From assembly GCA_036874045.1 (NCBI GenBank), contig CM072343.1, positions 2,686,001-2,750,000 of the forward strand: DNA of 64,000 nt, in the 5' to 3' direction. This document shows positions 1 to 11,681 of the stretch, in pieces. The notes below the pieces were generated by a model. The model was not told where the DNA came from and did not search any database. It worked only from the letters and a program-made list of their open reading frames with translations. Position numbers and translations under genes: made by a program. The DNA comes from Cymodocea nodosa (taxonomy: Eukaryota > Streptophyta > Magnoliopsida > Alismatales > Cymodoceaceae). Position 1 is the stretch's first letter, and the number at the start of each line of letters is the position of its first letter.

Positions 1-1731
1 TAGTAAACACTGAATTTATCATTAAGCAATACTAACATTCAGATAATTCAAACAGTAACCATTAAAATCTTTAAGTCTTTTGAACAAACCAATTTCAGTA
101 AACTGTAAAACTAAAACAAACATAAAACAATCACAACACTGACAAAAATAACATTAATCACGATACAACACAAACAATACAACATACAAACATAGATAAA
201 TTGTTTTTGGTATTTTTGTTTTAATATAAACATGGAAATGGGCGAAAGGTGAAATGTAAAGTAATCTCACTTGATAGTAAATACTTCTGACACTACTTGC
301 AACGCGATTACACCACTGAAAATTAAACCACTTACAATTCTGTCTCCTCTCCTTAAAGAATCGCGAGTCCAGAATTGCAAGATAATCTTCTCTTCAGCAT
401 ACAGGCATCAACCCGAAGCCAAGGCTAAAAGCTCTACAATCTCCTGAAATATGAGTCGGCACTTGGTGAAAATGGTTTCCCTTCCCGCGACGCGATCACT
501 CCTCACAGTGGTTGTCAGGCACTATGTTTGGCTCGGAATCGACCCAACATCAAGAAAGTATTCTCATAGACCTCCGATGGTTGGTGATTATGGTGGATAT
601 GGTGGTGGTAACGATGGTTGGTATGATACTTCGAAGAATCGCCGATACTGTCTGCAGAAAGCTCGGTGCTCCTCCTCTGTATACACTAGCCATCCATCGA
701 TCACACATGCACCTCTTTTTCTTCTTTTCTTTTATATTTCTTCAGTAGTAACTACTTCTACTTGAATGATCGATTGGATTTCCTTCATTCAAATCAACGG
801 CGATGATTTCTTCTCCCTACGCAATACATGCAATCGTGGTTTTTCTTCCAACTGTCCTGTTTCTGCAACCGCTACAGTGGCATATTAGAAAATAAATAGT
901 CCGTGGAGTTACAGATAACTCAATGGACTTTCTTCGTTGATTTAACTATAAAACACGTGCATAAACTTAACTATCCGATGCTCAGGTGCATTTCAGATAC
1001 TTATAAACTTAACTATCTGATGCTTAGATGCATTTCAGATAGTTACAGCTAACTCATAGATATATAACTTAAGTAAATCTACTAGATCTCGACACGTGTC
1101 AGCAGTAGTTTAATCATAAAATACACATTTCGAAGAGTTACAGGTCTAACTATCCGATGCTCAAATGCATTTCGGATAGTTATAGCTAACTCACCGAAAA
1201 TCCACGTAAGGTACTTTACCAGAACATGACATGTGTCCACTGCTATTTTATAAATAAAAAGAGATTTCGGAGGGTTACACATATAACCGTCCGATGCCTA
1301 GTTGCAATTTTGGATAGTTAGAGATAACTCACCGAAAGTTCACTTAAGTCATGCATTATGGTTTCGACACTTGTACTTCTAGAAATAATAAAATATTCTT
1401 TCAAAACATAACTATTCGGCAATATAAACATAACTATCTGACATATTCGGTCTGTTAAACATAACTGTCCGGAATATGTTCGGTATGTTAAACATAACTG
1501 TCTGAAATATCAGAAAATTCAGATACTTAAGAATTTCATAGCCTGCAACTTACCGATAGTTCAAAAATTTACTAAATTGACATTAATTCCCCAAAATTAA
1601 GCAAATTCTTCAATTAAAGCAGATAACAGTGCAATTATAACATAATCGCTTAATTCTCATATGATAAGCTAAATATTATGCAATTAACCATCATTTAACC
1701 GTTAATAATATGCACTTTTTCATTCTAAACA
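1..1731 (-). mobile_element. Athila-like LTR, partial (runs off the left edge)
   Basis: On the minus strand this LTR begins TGTTTAGAATG at 1731, the same start as the plus-oriented LTR at 25180. It lies against the accessory ORF remnant that starts at 1732, so the outer LTR end sits inside another element's ORF. It carries repeated GACACGTGTC-type G-boxes and CTATCCGA...TCGGATAG inverted repeats that match the copies at 25180, 58043 and 60829. The last few hundred bases of the LTR would lie outside the window. Short reading frames at 451-765 fall in LTR sequence and are not genes. Confidence 0.8.
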
Positions 1732-2462
1732 GGATGCAAGAAATTAAGGATTTATTTGAGTTCCAAGGTCTATTGCAGTTTATTTCCCAAGAGAGAGGGC
1801 ATGTAGTATATGAGAATCTAGTGCCCTACTTCTATGCAAATTTAAGGGAAGGAGAAAGTGGATTAATTTCCAATGTAGAGCAAGCTGATGTACAGATAAC
1901 ACCAGAGCTTCTCCATAATATTTTAGGACTGAAGAATGAAGGACTAGAAATTCTAGAAAGCACAACTGTAGTCGATTGGACAGAACAGATCATAAAGGAT
2001 TGTTTAGCTATCAATCCTGGTGTGCCACTGTTAAATAGACTGAAGCACTTAAATGGTAAAACACACATGATAGTTAACATTTTAATTAAGAATGTCTACC
2101 AACGACAAGGACAAGATATAGAACTGAGTCAATTTATCAAATAGGCCACATATGCAGTTGTGAACAAAATTTAGATTAATTGGTCTACAGTTTTTATCTC
2201 CAAGCTTGGAGCAATAAAGAAGAAATTATTTTATGGAGATCTGATTTCATTGCTGATGGTGGACAGTATTGATTTCACGAAATGGGCATCCAAAAGGATA
2301 AGATCAAGAACCATTTCAGTGAAAGAATATAGAAATTATGCTGTTGTAGAGATTGCTGAACCTTCTAGAGGAATTATAGGAGCTGTAGAAAGGATAAATC
2401 AATTAGAGCAACAATTTGAAAAACTCTAGAAGGAAGTAAATGAACTTAGGAGAAAATATTAG
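1732..2462 (+). pseudogene. Accessory ORF remnant of Athila-like element (Transposase_32-like)
   Basis: The reading frame contains MQEIKDLFEFQGLLQF and closely matches the 3' half of the accessory ORF at 17580-19793. It ends in the same coiled-coil-like tail (EQQFEKL...ELRRKY type). From memory this domain is the 'putative plant transposon protein' family (Transposase_32, PF20167); its function is unknown. The 5' half is absent because the LTR ending at 1731 abuts it. This is a broken fossil with a few interruptions. Confidence 0.7.
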
Positions 2463-3530
2463 ATTGTATTATTCATCTACTTGTACTTATATTTGTATGA
2501 AAAATATTTGATTGATTGTAATGTAAACTATTCATATAAATGAATGTATGTTTTTTTGATGTTTTTGCAGTCGTGTTTGAGAATGATGTAATGGATGAAC
2601 TATCTTGAATATTATATAACTGTTTGAATAAGATACAAGACTGTTTAAAAGATTTACAAATTTTATGAATGACAGGATTAAATGCACAATAATTGGTTAA
2701 TGCTTGAAAATATCTGCATGCTGCAAAGTAAAATATAAATTCTACATAATATGAAATGAACTACAAGTTAAATATTTATATAATATTCCGATTTAAATGA
2801 GTTTTAATTAGAACACTTCATTAATGACATGTATTTAACTTTATTTAAATTGAAAAAAAATGCAAGAAAAAAAAAAATATAGAAGTTAATATGAGAAGTA
2901 AGCTTAGAAATTTGCTAAGTGTTAACTCACCGAAGTAAGTCTGTTGAGTTAACCGTAACTCCACGAGGTCAATAATATAATATAAGGTCACTCTATTGAG
3001 TTATCTGTAACTCAACAAAGTTAGTCTGTGGAGTTAGCAACAGTAATCGAAGCTAGTTCGTTGAGTTAATTGTAACTCAATGAGGTTAGTTTGTGGATTA
3101 AGCTAAACGGTTCTTCTTTTAGCCACGAACGAAACTTCGTGGGTTTAGCAATTACTGAAATTTGAACTTAGAAGTGGCACAAGTATCTATAAATATAGAA
3201 ACCACACTACACCTTACAAGACACGTTCTTATAACGAGATTCATTTGCTTTATGGACGTGCATTATAAATATAGAATAGCATGCTATTTACTAGTTACTA
3301 GCACTTTTGAAAGAAATGGAAATTCATTGGGGAACTGGAAGGAGAAGCAGCTGATTCAACTTCATCCGTCAACAAATATTTACTGAATATAAAGCTTCAG
3401 GTTGGTATGTAATTAATCTTTTGCTATTTTACTTTACGTTAAGAGTTTATGAGCACATGGATTTGTTCTCCTAGCACTAAATGAAATCCTTAGGGGTGTC
3501 ACTAACCTTTCTTTAAAAGAGAACGAAGAT
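2463..3530 (+). other. Inter-ORF spacer with palindrome cluster upstream of gag-like ORF
   Basis: There is no credible gene here. At 2925-3110 there is a run of imperfect palindromes built from TAACTCAACGAAG / CGTTGAGTTA. A TATA-like stretch lies at about 3187-3200, and a possible donor (GGTATGTAA) lies near 3400, before the gag-like ORF at 3531. The same order is seen at 19794-20906 in the sister copy. The frame at 3162-3386 is conserved between the copies but is short; it may be a leader exon. Confidence 0.5.
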
Positions 3531-4690
3531 ATGGCTGCTCTAGTAGAAAAACCATTAAGGGAAATTCTGTATCCTGAATTAGTTGATGAATCTTCATGCA
3601 TTCGATTGCCAAACTTTGAGGGAGATAGATTTAAACTGAAATCTAATTATATTAGTCAATTGCCACATTTTCATAGATTAGAAAGAGAAGATGCCTATTA
3701 TTTCCTTAGAGAATTTAACGAAGTTTGTCAAATGATGAAAATGCCGAACATGAGTATAGATGCTATTAAACTTAGATATATCTCTTTTGCTTTAAAAGAC
3801 ACAACTAAGAGATAGTTATATACTCTATCGCCTGATTCAATTTCTGCATAGACTGAATTTTGCTCTGTTTTTCTAGAAAAATATTATCCAACACATCAAA
3901 CAATTAAAAAGTAAAAGGAAATATTAATGTGTACCCAAAAATAGGGAGAATCATTTTGTAAATATTTTGAAAGATTTAAAGATTTACTGACTCAATGTCC
4001 GCATCATGCAATTAGTAAAGCACAATTAATAGGTATAATTTATGAAGGCATTGATATTTCAATGAAATCTTTATTAGAATCTACTTGCCAGAATGGATTT
4101 TTAAAATTGTGTAGTGAAGAAGCATGGGCATATTTAGAAAACTTTGCAAAAAGAACTGCATAGTGGGAAAATTCAGCTAAAGCTATTACAGATAAAAGAA
4201 TATTGCCAAGGGGAATGCATGAAATAGATTCAAGCACTATGCTTGAAGTTAAATTAACTGAATTAACAAAGAAAATAGAAGAGTCATCATTAAATCAGAA
4301 GCTAGCAGAAAAGAATGCAAACGTTAATGATTTAGATATTATTTATGCTAGAAACTAGAAAGATAACTTTGAAAATTCTTATAACCCTAGTTGGAGAAAT
4401 CACCTGAATTTATCTTGGAGAAACAACAATTTCTAGAGAGGAGAAAATATAAATGACAAAAATATAAGATATATAACATTAATTGAACAAGGATCTAGAA
4501 TAGAGAAATTAGAAAAGATAATCCAACAATTAAACAATCGTCTAGATCTTGTATTTGGAAATGCTGCAATTCAAAATCAAAATATGAATAGAAATATACC
4601 TCCTAAAGGATTGCCAATGCAAGCAGTACCTAACCCTATCAATAGAACTGTTAACGAAATTGATACCTCCTCTAGGAGGGTAGCTGAATG
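3531..4690 (+). pseudogene. Athila-type gag-like ORF (older copy)
   Basis: This is the same protein as the frame at 20907-22094: a Retrotrans_gag-type core (ISQLPHFHRLEREDAY) followed by a NPSWRN/NLSWRNNN-type region and the C-terminal NEIDTSSRRVAE. It lies downstream of the accessory ORF remnant, on the same strand, with a palindrome-rich spacer between. It is clearly broken, with several interruptions, and looks older than the sister copy. I assign gag by similarity to the Athila gag layout; no CCHC knuckle is visible. Confidence 0.75.
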
Positions 4691-4734
4691 AAATAGTATA
4701 ACTGAAGTAACTATGTAATTCAGGTAAGTTTTCT

Positions 4735-5180
4735 TGTTCAGTCATGTGTTTTGTAGGTGCAAAAACTCGAAGAGTTACAGATAAGTATTTGAGTTTTTAC
4801 AGGACTTAAGGGATAAGTGTTCGACTAAAATGAAGACTAATATGCCATTATAGTAGTTACAGAAACAGGAAATTTGAAGGAAAACCATGATTGCACGTAT
4901 CACGCAGGAATTCACTCATGGAAGGAAGAAGAAATCACCATCGTTGATATGAATGAACGAAATCCAACCAATCATTTAAGCAAGAGCAATTACTACTGTA
5001 AGAAATATAAAAGATGAAGAAAAAGTGTGTGGAAAGGTGGTGGAGAACCATGCTAACTGTAGGCAGCGTCGGAAGTTCCCTGAAGGTCTGTGAGGATACT
5101 TTCCTGATGTCGGGTCGATTCCAAGCCAAACACGGTGCCTAACAACCACTATGAGGAGTGATCGCGTTGCGAGAAGGGAA
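4735..5180 (+). mobile_element. Athila-like LTR fragment, plus orientation
   Basis: This stretch matches the middle of the plus-oriented LTRs (26030-26430, 58940-59340 and 61620-62020), including the shared AAGGAAATCCAACC-like and CTTTCCTGATGTCGG words. It faces the minus-oriented LTR piece at 5255-5957, forming an inverted arrangement around two primer-binding-like motifs. Confidence 0.7.
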
Positions 5181-5190
5181 GATGTTTGGT

Positions 5191-5240
5191 TCCCCGACAA
5201 CGACGCCATAAAACTAGTTTGGATCTCCAACAACGCACCA
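5191..5240 (-). promoter_or_regulatory. Two tandem tRNA-Asp-type primer-binding sites
   Basis: On the minus strand, TGGTGCGTTGTTGGAGAT (5223-5240) is followed by TGGCGTCGTTGTCGGGGA (5191-5208). Both resemble the tRNA-Asp complement used by Athila elements (TGGCGCCGTTGCCGGGG). They sit just inside the LTR end at 5255. A similar pair occurs at 27325-27373. Confidence 0.6.
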
Positions 5241-5254
5241 GAAAAACTTGGATT

Positions 5255-5957
5255 TGTTAACTTCTGTTTTTACTTAGTTAATTTATCTTTTTGCCTATTC
5301 CTTTTTAGAAGTAAACAAACAACCTTTCACACAAATTAGATATTAATTCCAATTTGTATTTTAAGTGCAAGTGTACAGTGTCTATTGCATTAGTGTGCAA
5401 ATACAGGTCGATCCCACAGAGAATTGTTTAAGAATTGAGAACTGTTCCATTTGTTAACAATCAAATTAATATCTTCAATAAGCCCTTCATTCAGTTATAG
5501 TTAATTCAACGAACAAAGTTTGTTGAGTTATGGTTAACTCAATGGACTAACCTCGTGGACTTAAGTTAACTCCACAAGCCTGCCTTTTCTTTTTAATACT
5601 ACTATTTATAGAGGAATTCGGCCAACCATTGGGCGATTCCACAAATTGTAAATAACATCAATTAAGCTCTTTAATGTTAGTAAACATTGGATTTATCATT
5701 AAGCATACTAACATTTAGATAATTCAAACAGTAACCATTAAAATCTTTAAGTCTTTTGAACGAACCAATTTCAGTAAATTGTAAAACTAAAACAAACATA
5801 AAATAATCACAACATTGACAAAAATAACATTAATCACGATACAACACAAACAATACAACACTCAAATACAAAATACAAACACAGATAAGTTGTTTTTGGT
5901 ATTTTTGTTTTAATATGAACATGGAAATGGGCGAAAGGTGAAATGTAAGGTAATCTC
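5255..5957 (-). mobile_element. Athila-like LTR, 3' part, minus orientation
   Basis: The minus strand ends ...GAAGTTAACA at 5255, identical to the LTR end at 27310, and the piece is near-identical to 1-290 over its upper part. It is cut at 5957 by the 5' LTR of the copia element. Palindromes of the GTTGAGTTA type occur at 5500-5580. Confidence 0.8.
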
Positions 5958-7748
5958 TGTTGAGTATTTTTGTTTTGATGATGTGTGCTGAATGAAAATA
6001 ATCATATTTGCTCAATTACTATTTCTTGTGAAAAGAAATTAAAATCATCAATTAATACAGAAAAAGCTTACTGATATAAATACTTGTCTGTATTGGATCT
6101 GAAGTTAATAACTAGTCGTTTCATTGCATTAATTTCTCATTTAGCTAAACGTTAAGTTAATGTATGGTTTTATTGAAAAGCATGATATGTTTTAAAGTTA
6201 TATCTTCTATATCATGAATAGTGCACGTTTAGACAACTCGTTAAGTTAGAGTTTTGTTTGTATAGAGGTCACGTGAGAACTCGTTAAGTTAAAGGCTTAA
6301 AGGTTAAAATAGGTCACGTGATAACTCGTTAAGTTAGTGAGTAAAAGAAGAGACGAACTCGTTAAGTTAGTGTTATATACGTGGTGAAATTATAAGTTAC
6401 GAATGTTGTATTGTATCACGTGAGGTGCACATGTTTAACTCATTAAGTTAACATAACTAAACACGTTGAGTTGCTATATTGAACAATAAGGCAACGCGTT
6501 AGGTTAGCGTTATAAACTTAAGTTGTTATTTTTGCATGTGGTAAAATTCTTATTATAAAAACATTTGTTTATTACTGAATCGGTGAGTTAAAGTTTTTTT
6601 CGAAGACTTAGAGTCGTAACTATCTGAAAGGTAAGTTAAGTCATGTTTTCAGGTCTTGACACGTGTCTCACTAGTTTTATAATATAAAGAGCTTTTCAGT
6701 GACTTACATACGTAACTATCTGAAACTTAAACTGTTTCTGGTGAGTTATCGTTTAACCTTCCGAAAGAAAGGTCAAGCTGGTTCGTTGAGTTATCATAAC
6801 ACAACGGAGATGGTTCGTTGAGATAGCATAACACCACGGACTTAGTTTGTTGAGTTAGCTATAGTACTTGTCACGTGAAATGGCACATGGTGAACTCGTT
6901 AAGTTAGAAACGTTAAGTTATATATATATACTTGTGTTACTCATTTAGTTAACTTTAAAGTAACGACTTCTTATTGCACTGATGAAAAATTTTTGGACGA
7001 GAAAGTTTATTTTGCAGGAAATTTTTCAGAGATCCAAGACTGATGATTAAAGAAAATTCGAAATATAAACGTGGGTTGGAACATGTGTGTTTTGATGAAG
7101 GAAAAAGAAAAGACGTGGAGAAGTGGAAAACTGGTAGTGGTTAAACGTGAAGGATATGCATGAAATGAAGATACAGTATAAAAGGCATAGAGTTCTCGTT
7201 GATCAAACCATCCTTGCACACAGAAAGAAAATTCTTTTCAAGGATCAAACCATCCCTGCACACCAAAAGAAAAATCTTTTTCAGGGATCAAAAACACCTC
7301 TTCGAACAAAATCTCTCAAGTGGAAGAAAATTCAGTAAAGCATAAAAAGGTAAGATTTTTGTCACTGAAGATTTGAAGTATCAGAAGAAAGCTAATTTGG
7401 TGAAGCATAAAAAGACAAGATATTCGTCACTAAAGAATTGCTGAAGAAGGAAGAAGAAAGAAGAAGAAGAAAGATCTCAAACATGGAGAAATGTTTTAAA
7501 TTCCGTAAATTAGTTTTTTCTGTTTGTAGTTATGAAATTGTATAGATGAAACATGGTATCGAAATATAATTGCATCTACAATTTCTGTGGAGAATTGAAT
7601 TGTATATTGTAATTGAAACCTTGAATAAAAATGATTTTATGAAAACACTGTCTCGACTTATTTTTGAGTTTTAAAGTTTCAATTATATTTCAAAAAATAT
7701 TAAAAATACACAATTCACCCCCCTCTTGTGTAGCCATACGATCCTACA
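5958..7748 (+). repeat. Copia 5' LTR
   Basis: It begins TGTTGAGTATTTTTG and ends GATCCTACA, matching 14411-16184. The 5' half holds at least five AACTCGTTAAGTTA boxes and several CACGTG G-boxes (about 6268, 6314, 6417, 6660 and 6873). Reading frames inside it (7147-7338) are not genes. Confidence 0.95.
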
Positions 7749-7750
7749 AG

Positions 7751-7762
7751 TGGTATCAGAGC
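7751..7762 (+). promoter_or_regulatory. Copia primer-binding site
   Basis: TGGTATCAGAGC complements the 3' end of plant initiator tRNA-Met and lies 2 bp after the 5' LTR end. This is the usual copia arrangement. Confidence 0.95.
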
Positions 7763-7948
7763 TTTGTTAATAATCTTTGATATAAAATCTATACCAACTT
7801 ATTTAATATCATTGCTTATTCTACCTTCCTTGTTTTTAAACAGAAATTAATATCAGAGCATACGTTTAACTTTCTTGATTTAAGGCTCAAGTTGTTTTAA
7901 AGCTTTTAGACTGTTTAAAATCAAATAGGTTGAAAAATCTAAGGTAAG

Positions 7949-8764
7949 ATGGCTACTGGAAATGGTAATTTTTCTTTATATGAAGGCTAAAATCTTAATC
8001 GTCATCTTTTATTTGATGGAATACATTTTGAATATTGGAAATATAGGATGACTGTTTTTCTTCAAAGTATAGATCATAAGTTGTGGTTCATGATTTCTAA
8101 ACCATATACTTCGTTAACTACTCCTTATAATACTTGGACAATTACTGAAAAAGAAAATGAAACTCTGAATGCTAAGGGCTTAAATATTTTATTTTGTGCA
8201 TTAAGTTATGAACAGTTCAGTAAAGTGTCGGCATATAAATTTTCTTATGAGGTGTGGCATGCATTAGAAGTTTCACATGAAGGTACTTCTCAAGTTAAAG
8301 AGACCAAAATAAACATGTTGATTCATAAGTATGAACTCTTTAAGATGCATGAAAACGAAAATATTTCTGAGATATTTTCCAGATTTCTTGATATCATAAA
8401 CTCTTTAAAATTTTTAGGAAAAAATTTTGAACAGAAGGATTTGGTGAGGAAAATTCTCAAATCCCTAAGTTCTAAATGGTCTCAGAAAGTAACATCAATT
8501 GAGGAAACACGAGATTTAAATGTTTATACTATGAATGAACTTATAGGAAATTTAACAGCTTATGAAGTTCAATTAAATGAATCATTGAGTCACAACAAAC
8601 TAAAAATGAAGAAAGAAATAGCCTTTGAAATTAATTCAGATTCTGATATATCTGCTGATTCTGACGAGGATTTAATTTTGCTGACTAGGAAATTCAAAAA
8701 AGCATGGAAAGCTAGGAAACAGCAAAGGAACAAAATGATAAACCCTCAACGTCAAAATCACTGA
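7949..8764 (+). pseudogene. Copia gag region
   Basis: The frame opens with MATGNG and includes FDGIHFEYWKYRM and HEGTSQVKETKINM, the hallmarks of the copia gag family (UBN2 / Retrotran_gag_2). It runs into the CCHC knuckle region. Gag would form the particle that packages the RNA. It is slightly broken. Confidence 0.85.
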
Positions 8765-9372
8765 ATGACAAGAATTCTTCATCCAGAAAGTATATATGTT
8801 ACAATTGTAAGAAACCTGGACATCTTTCTCTAGATTGTCCTATGAGGAAAAATGAAAAGCAAAGTAGGACAAATCAGAAGAAGACGGCTCAGAAAACTTA
8901 GAAAATGTTTTACAAGAAAAAAGCTTTGAAGGTCACTTGGGATGACATGTCTGAAGAGTCTGAATCTGAGGAATCAGCATCAAAATCTTCACATTCAGAA
9001 GGAGAACAAGAGTTAGAAGACGTTGCTCATGTGTGTTTCATGGCAGATGAGTCTGGGGAGGAAACAACATCAAAATGGATCTTAGATAGTGGAGCGTCAA
9101 GTCACATGACTAGACAGAAAAGTCTATTACAAAATTTTACAAATACCATGAAAGGAAGTGTAACATTTGGAAACAAAAGCAAAGATAAAATCATAGGTAT
9201 GGGCAATGTTCAAATAACTCCTACTTATGTTATTTCGAATGTACTATATGTAGAAAACCTAGGATTTAATTTGCTGAGTGTCATAAAACTAACTGAAAAT
9301 GGATATTATATGCAGATGAAATGCTTAAAAAATTTAATTTTAATGATACAAAGATTTGAGGAACTCCTATGA
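8765..9372 (+). pseudogene. Copia zinc knuckle and aspartic protease region
   Basis: A CX2CX4HX4C nucleic-acid-binding knuckle (CYNCKKPGHLSLDC) is encoded at 8797-8838. The protease active-site motif WILDSGASSHMT is encoded from 9076. An acidic Ser/Glu-rich linker lies between. The frame is interrupted and is treated as a fossil. Confidence 0.85.
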
Positions 9373-10092
9373 GTACTACTTTAAAGTTAGATATTGGTGA
9401 TATAGGAAAATCTATAGATCAAAGAAAATACAGAAGTATGATTGGTTCTTTACTTTATTTGACTGCTAGTAGACCTGATATTATGTTTGCTGTGTGTTTG
9501 TGCTAGATTTCAATCTAATCCTAAGGAATCACACTTAATAGCAGTTAAAAGAATATTTAGATATATACAAGGAACTAAAAATTTCATACTGTATTATTCT
9601 AAGGATAGTTCAATAGATCTTATAAGATATACTGATGTTGATTATGCAGGATCTAAATTTGATAGAAAGAGTACTAGTGGCACATGTCAATTATTAGGAA
9701 ATAATTTGGTGTCATGGTTTAGTAAAAAGTAAAACTATGTAACACTTTCTACTACAGAAGCTGAATATGTTGCTGCTGCACTGTGTTGCACTCAGATTCT
9801 GTGGATAAGGCAAACTTCAGAAGATTTTGGATTATCTTATGATACAACTGAGATTTATTGTGACAGTAGTTCTATAATAAATCTTTCCAAAAATCCTGTA
9901 TTACATTCAAGAGCAAAGCATATAGAGGTTAGACATCATTTTCTAAGAGATAACGTAATTAAAGGAAAAATTAAATTAGAATTTGTGTCTAGTAAAAATC
10001 AATTAGCTGATATATTTACAAAACCACTAGACGAAAATACATTCTGCATCATTAGATTAAATTTAGGTATTTGTAGGCTATGTGATGTATAA
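9373..10092 (+). pseudogene. Copia reverse transcriptase end and RNase H region
   Basis: Copia RNase H landmarks are readable in order: GSLLYLTASRPDI, VKRIFRYIQGT, the DVDYAG-type catalytic segment, TEAEYVAAA, AKHIEVRHHFLRD and ADIFTKPL. RNase H removes the RNA template during reverse transcription. The region is broken. Confidence 0.85.
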
Positions 10093-10194
10093 AATGCTTA
10101 AACTCCACATAAAAAGATAAATAGTATTGATGATGTTGTTCACCTCATAGATATTATATACTTATTATAAATATCTAAAGTAATATCTAAACTA

Positions 10195-11165
10195 CTGCTT
10201 AATATACTATGTATTTATTGTAAAATCATAGTAGTATCTTATTGATTTTAAGTAATTTATCAATTTTAATGGTTTTTACGATTTTAAGTGGAAGTGTAAA
10301 TGAAAAACATTAAATACTTCTGACATTTTGAAATTCTAATTAAATGTTTTCTTTGAATCAAGGAAAATGCATATGATCATGCATAAATTTGACTTAATTG
10401 ATTAAACTTGTAGAATAAGTTATATGTAACTCATCTTAAACTATTAATCAAAAGTATAAGCTTATTGAAACATATTCATATTCTCAGTACAATCATAGAA
10501 GTAAAAATTGTATGAGATTTGTGTTTTATTGCATCTGTATTAATGGAATACATATATACTATGCTTAAAATGAAAAGTGCTTACAAAGTGAAAATCTTTG
10601 AGAGTTTATTGATCAGTTTGATCACGAACCTTTTATACTTGAGCAGATAGGTATGTAAGGATTGTTGTTTTGAAAAAGGATTCTTTAAATCTGGCAACCT
10701 AAGGTCCTGATCAGATCTGGGATTGTTGACTGAAAGCTCATTACACGGGTACATTAGAAAGCTCTTGTATGATTCAAGCTTTTTAAACTAACTTTTAAAG
10801 AAAATTATCAATATTCACTATTTTGAAAAAAAAAAAAAAATGTTGTTTCATTAATTACAGATATCTTTAAATCGCATATAGTTTCTACCAATATGACTAC
10901 TGATTTATTGAATCAACATTAGTACTTTTGAAAACGTTTATTTGAGATACATTCTTTTATTCTCCTTGAATTAATCACATTGAGTACAAAGTTGTGTTTT
11001 GATTCATATACAGTAGGAATTGATTCTGGAAATCATTTTTGATGAGGTTAGGATAACGGAAGTCTCTGAAAAGAAAATTTAAAAGTATAGTTATACTTAA
11101 CATCTATTGTTACTATAAGTATATTTTGTATGTTGATTGAATATATTTGAAGTATATTTGTAGGG
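10195..11165 (+). repeat. 3' spacer shared with the Athila-like element
   Basis: This non-coding stretch is colinear with 24060-25022 of the Athila-like element. Shared words include AGTTTATTGA, TAGGTATGTAAGGATTGTTG, AAATCTGGCAACCTAAG and GATTGTTGACTGAAAGCTC. No RNA gene or ORF was recognised in it. Confidence 0.8.
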
Positions 11166-11449
11166 GGAGCATTAACAATGTCAAAAATAGATTAATATAA
11201 TTTAGAATACAAATCTTAGTTAATCTGAATTAATGTCCTCTTAAAATCTTGATGAAATAATTTAAAAAGACAAATAAACTATTTTAGATTCAAAAGACAA
11301 AATGTTCAACTAGTTTACAATGTTATCAAGATACTATTAAGTTTAGCATGTGTGTTGTTTTCAGAACGTTTCAGTTGGAAGCATCCGAAAATTATTTTGT
11401 GTACTAACTAGACATTATGTTAGATAAGGTAACGGGTAAAAATGCCTCT

Positions 11450-11681
11450 AGACAGCGTTTTACTCGTTAGGTTAGTTAACTCAACGAGTTATACTTGAAT
11501 ATTTCAGGTACCTTGATTAAATAAACTTTATTCAATATTTATTTAATTTCTAAACCCGACTTCTCTTCACGTTGAGTTATACGCCTAAAAACCCTATTTA
11601 AACACTTATTACACGGGCACTTAGGTTATTTGTAAACTTTGTTAAGAAAATCTTTCTCGCTTGTTGCTGTTACAACCTACG
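11450..11681 (+). promoter_or_regulatory. Candidate internal promoter of copia accessory ORF
   Basis: GTTAACTCAACGAGTTA and ACGTTGAGTTATACG palindromes precede CCCTATTTAAACAC (about 11595), a TATA-like box some 85 bp upstream of the accessory ATG at 11682. The Athila-like accessory ORF at 17580 has the same combination (palindromes, then TTATTTAAAC at about 17475). Confidence 0.4.

Noticed and set aside
451-765. 104-codon reading frame near the left edge
   Set aside because: It lies wholly in an Athila-like LTR; equivalent LTR copies (26161-26454 and 59055-59303, other strand) give similar chance frames.
7147-7338. Small basic protein in the copia LTR, repeated at 15591-15827
   Set aside because: It is duplicated only because both LTRs carry it. 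The frame comes from an imperfect direct repeat (GATCAAACCATCC) in the LTR.
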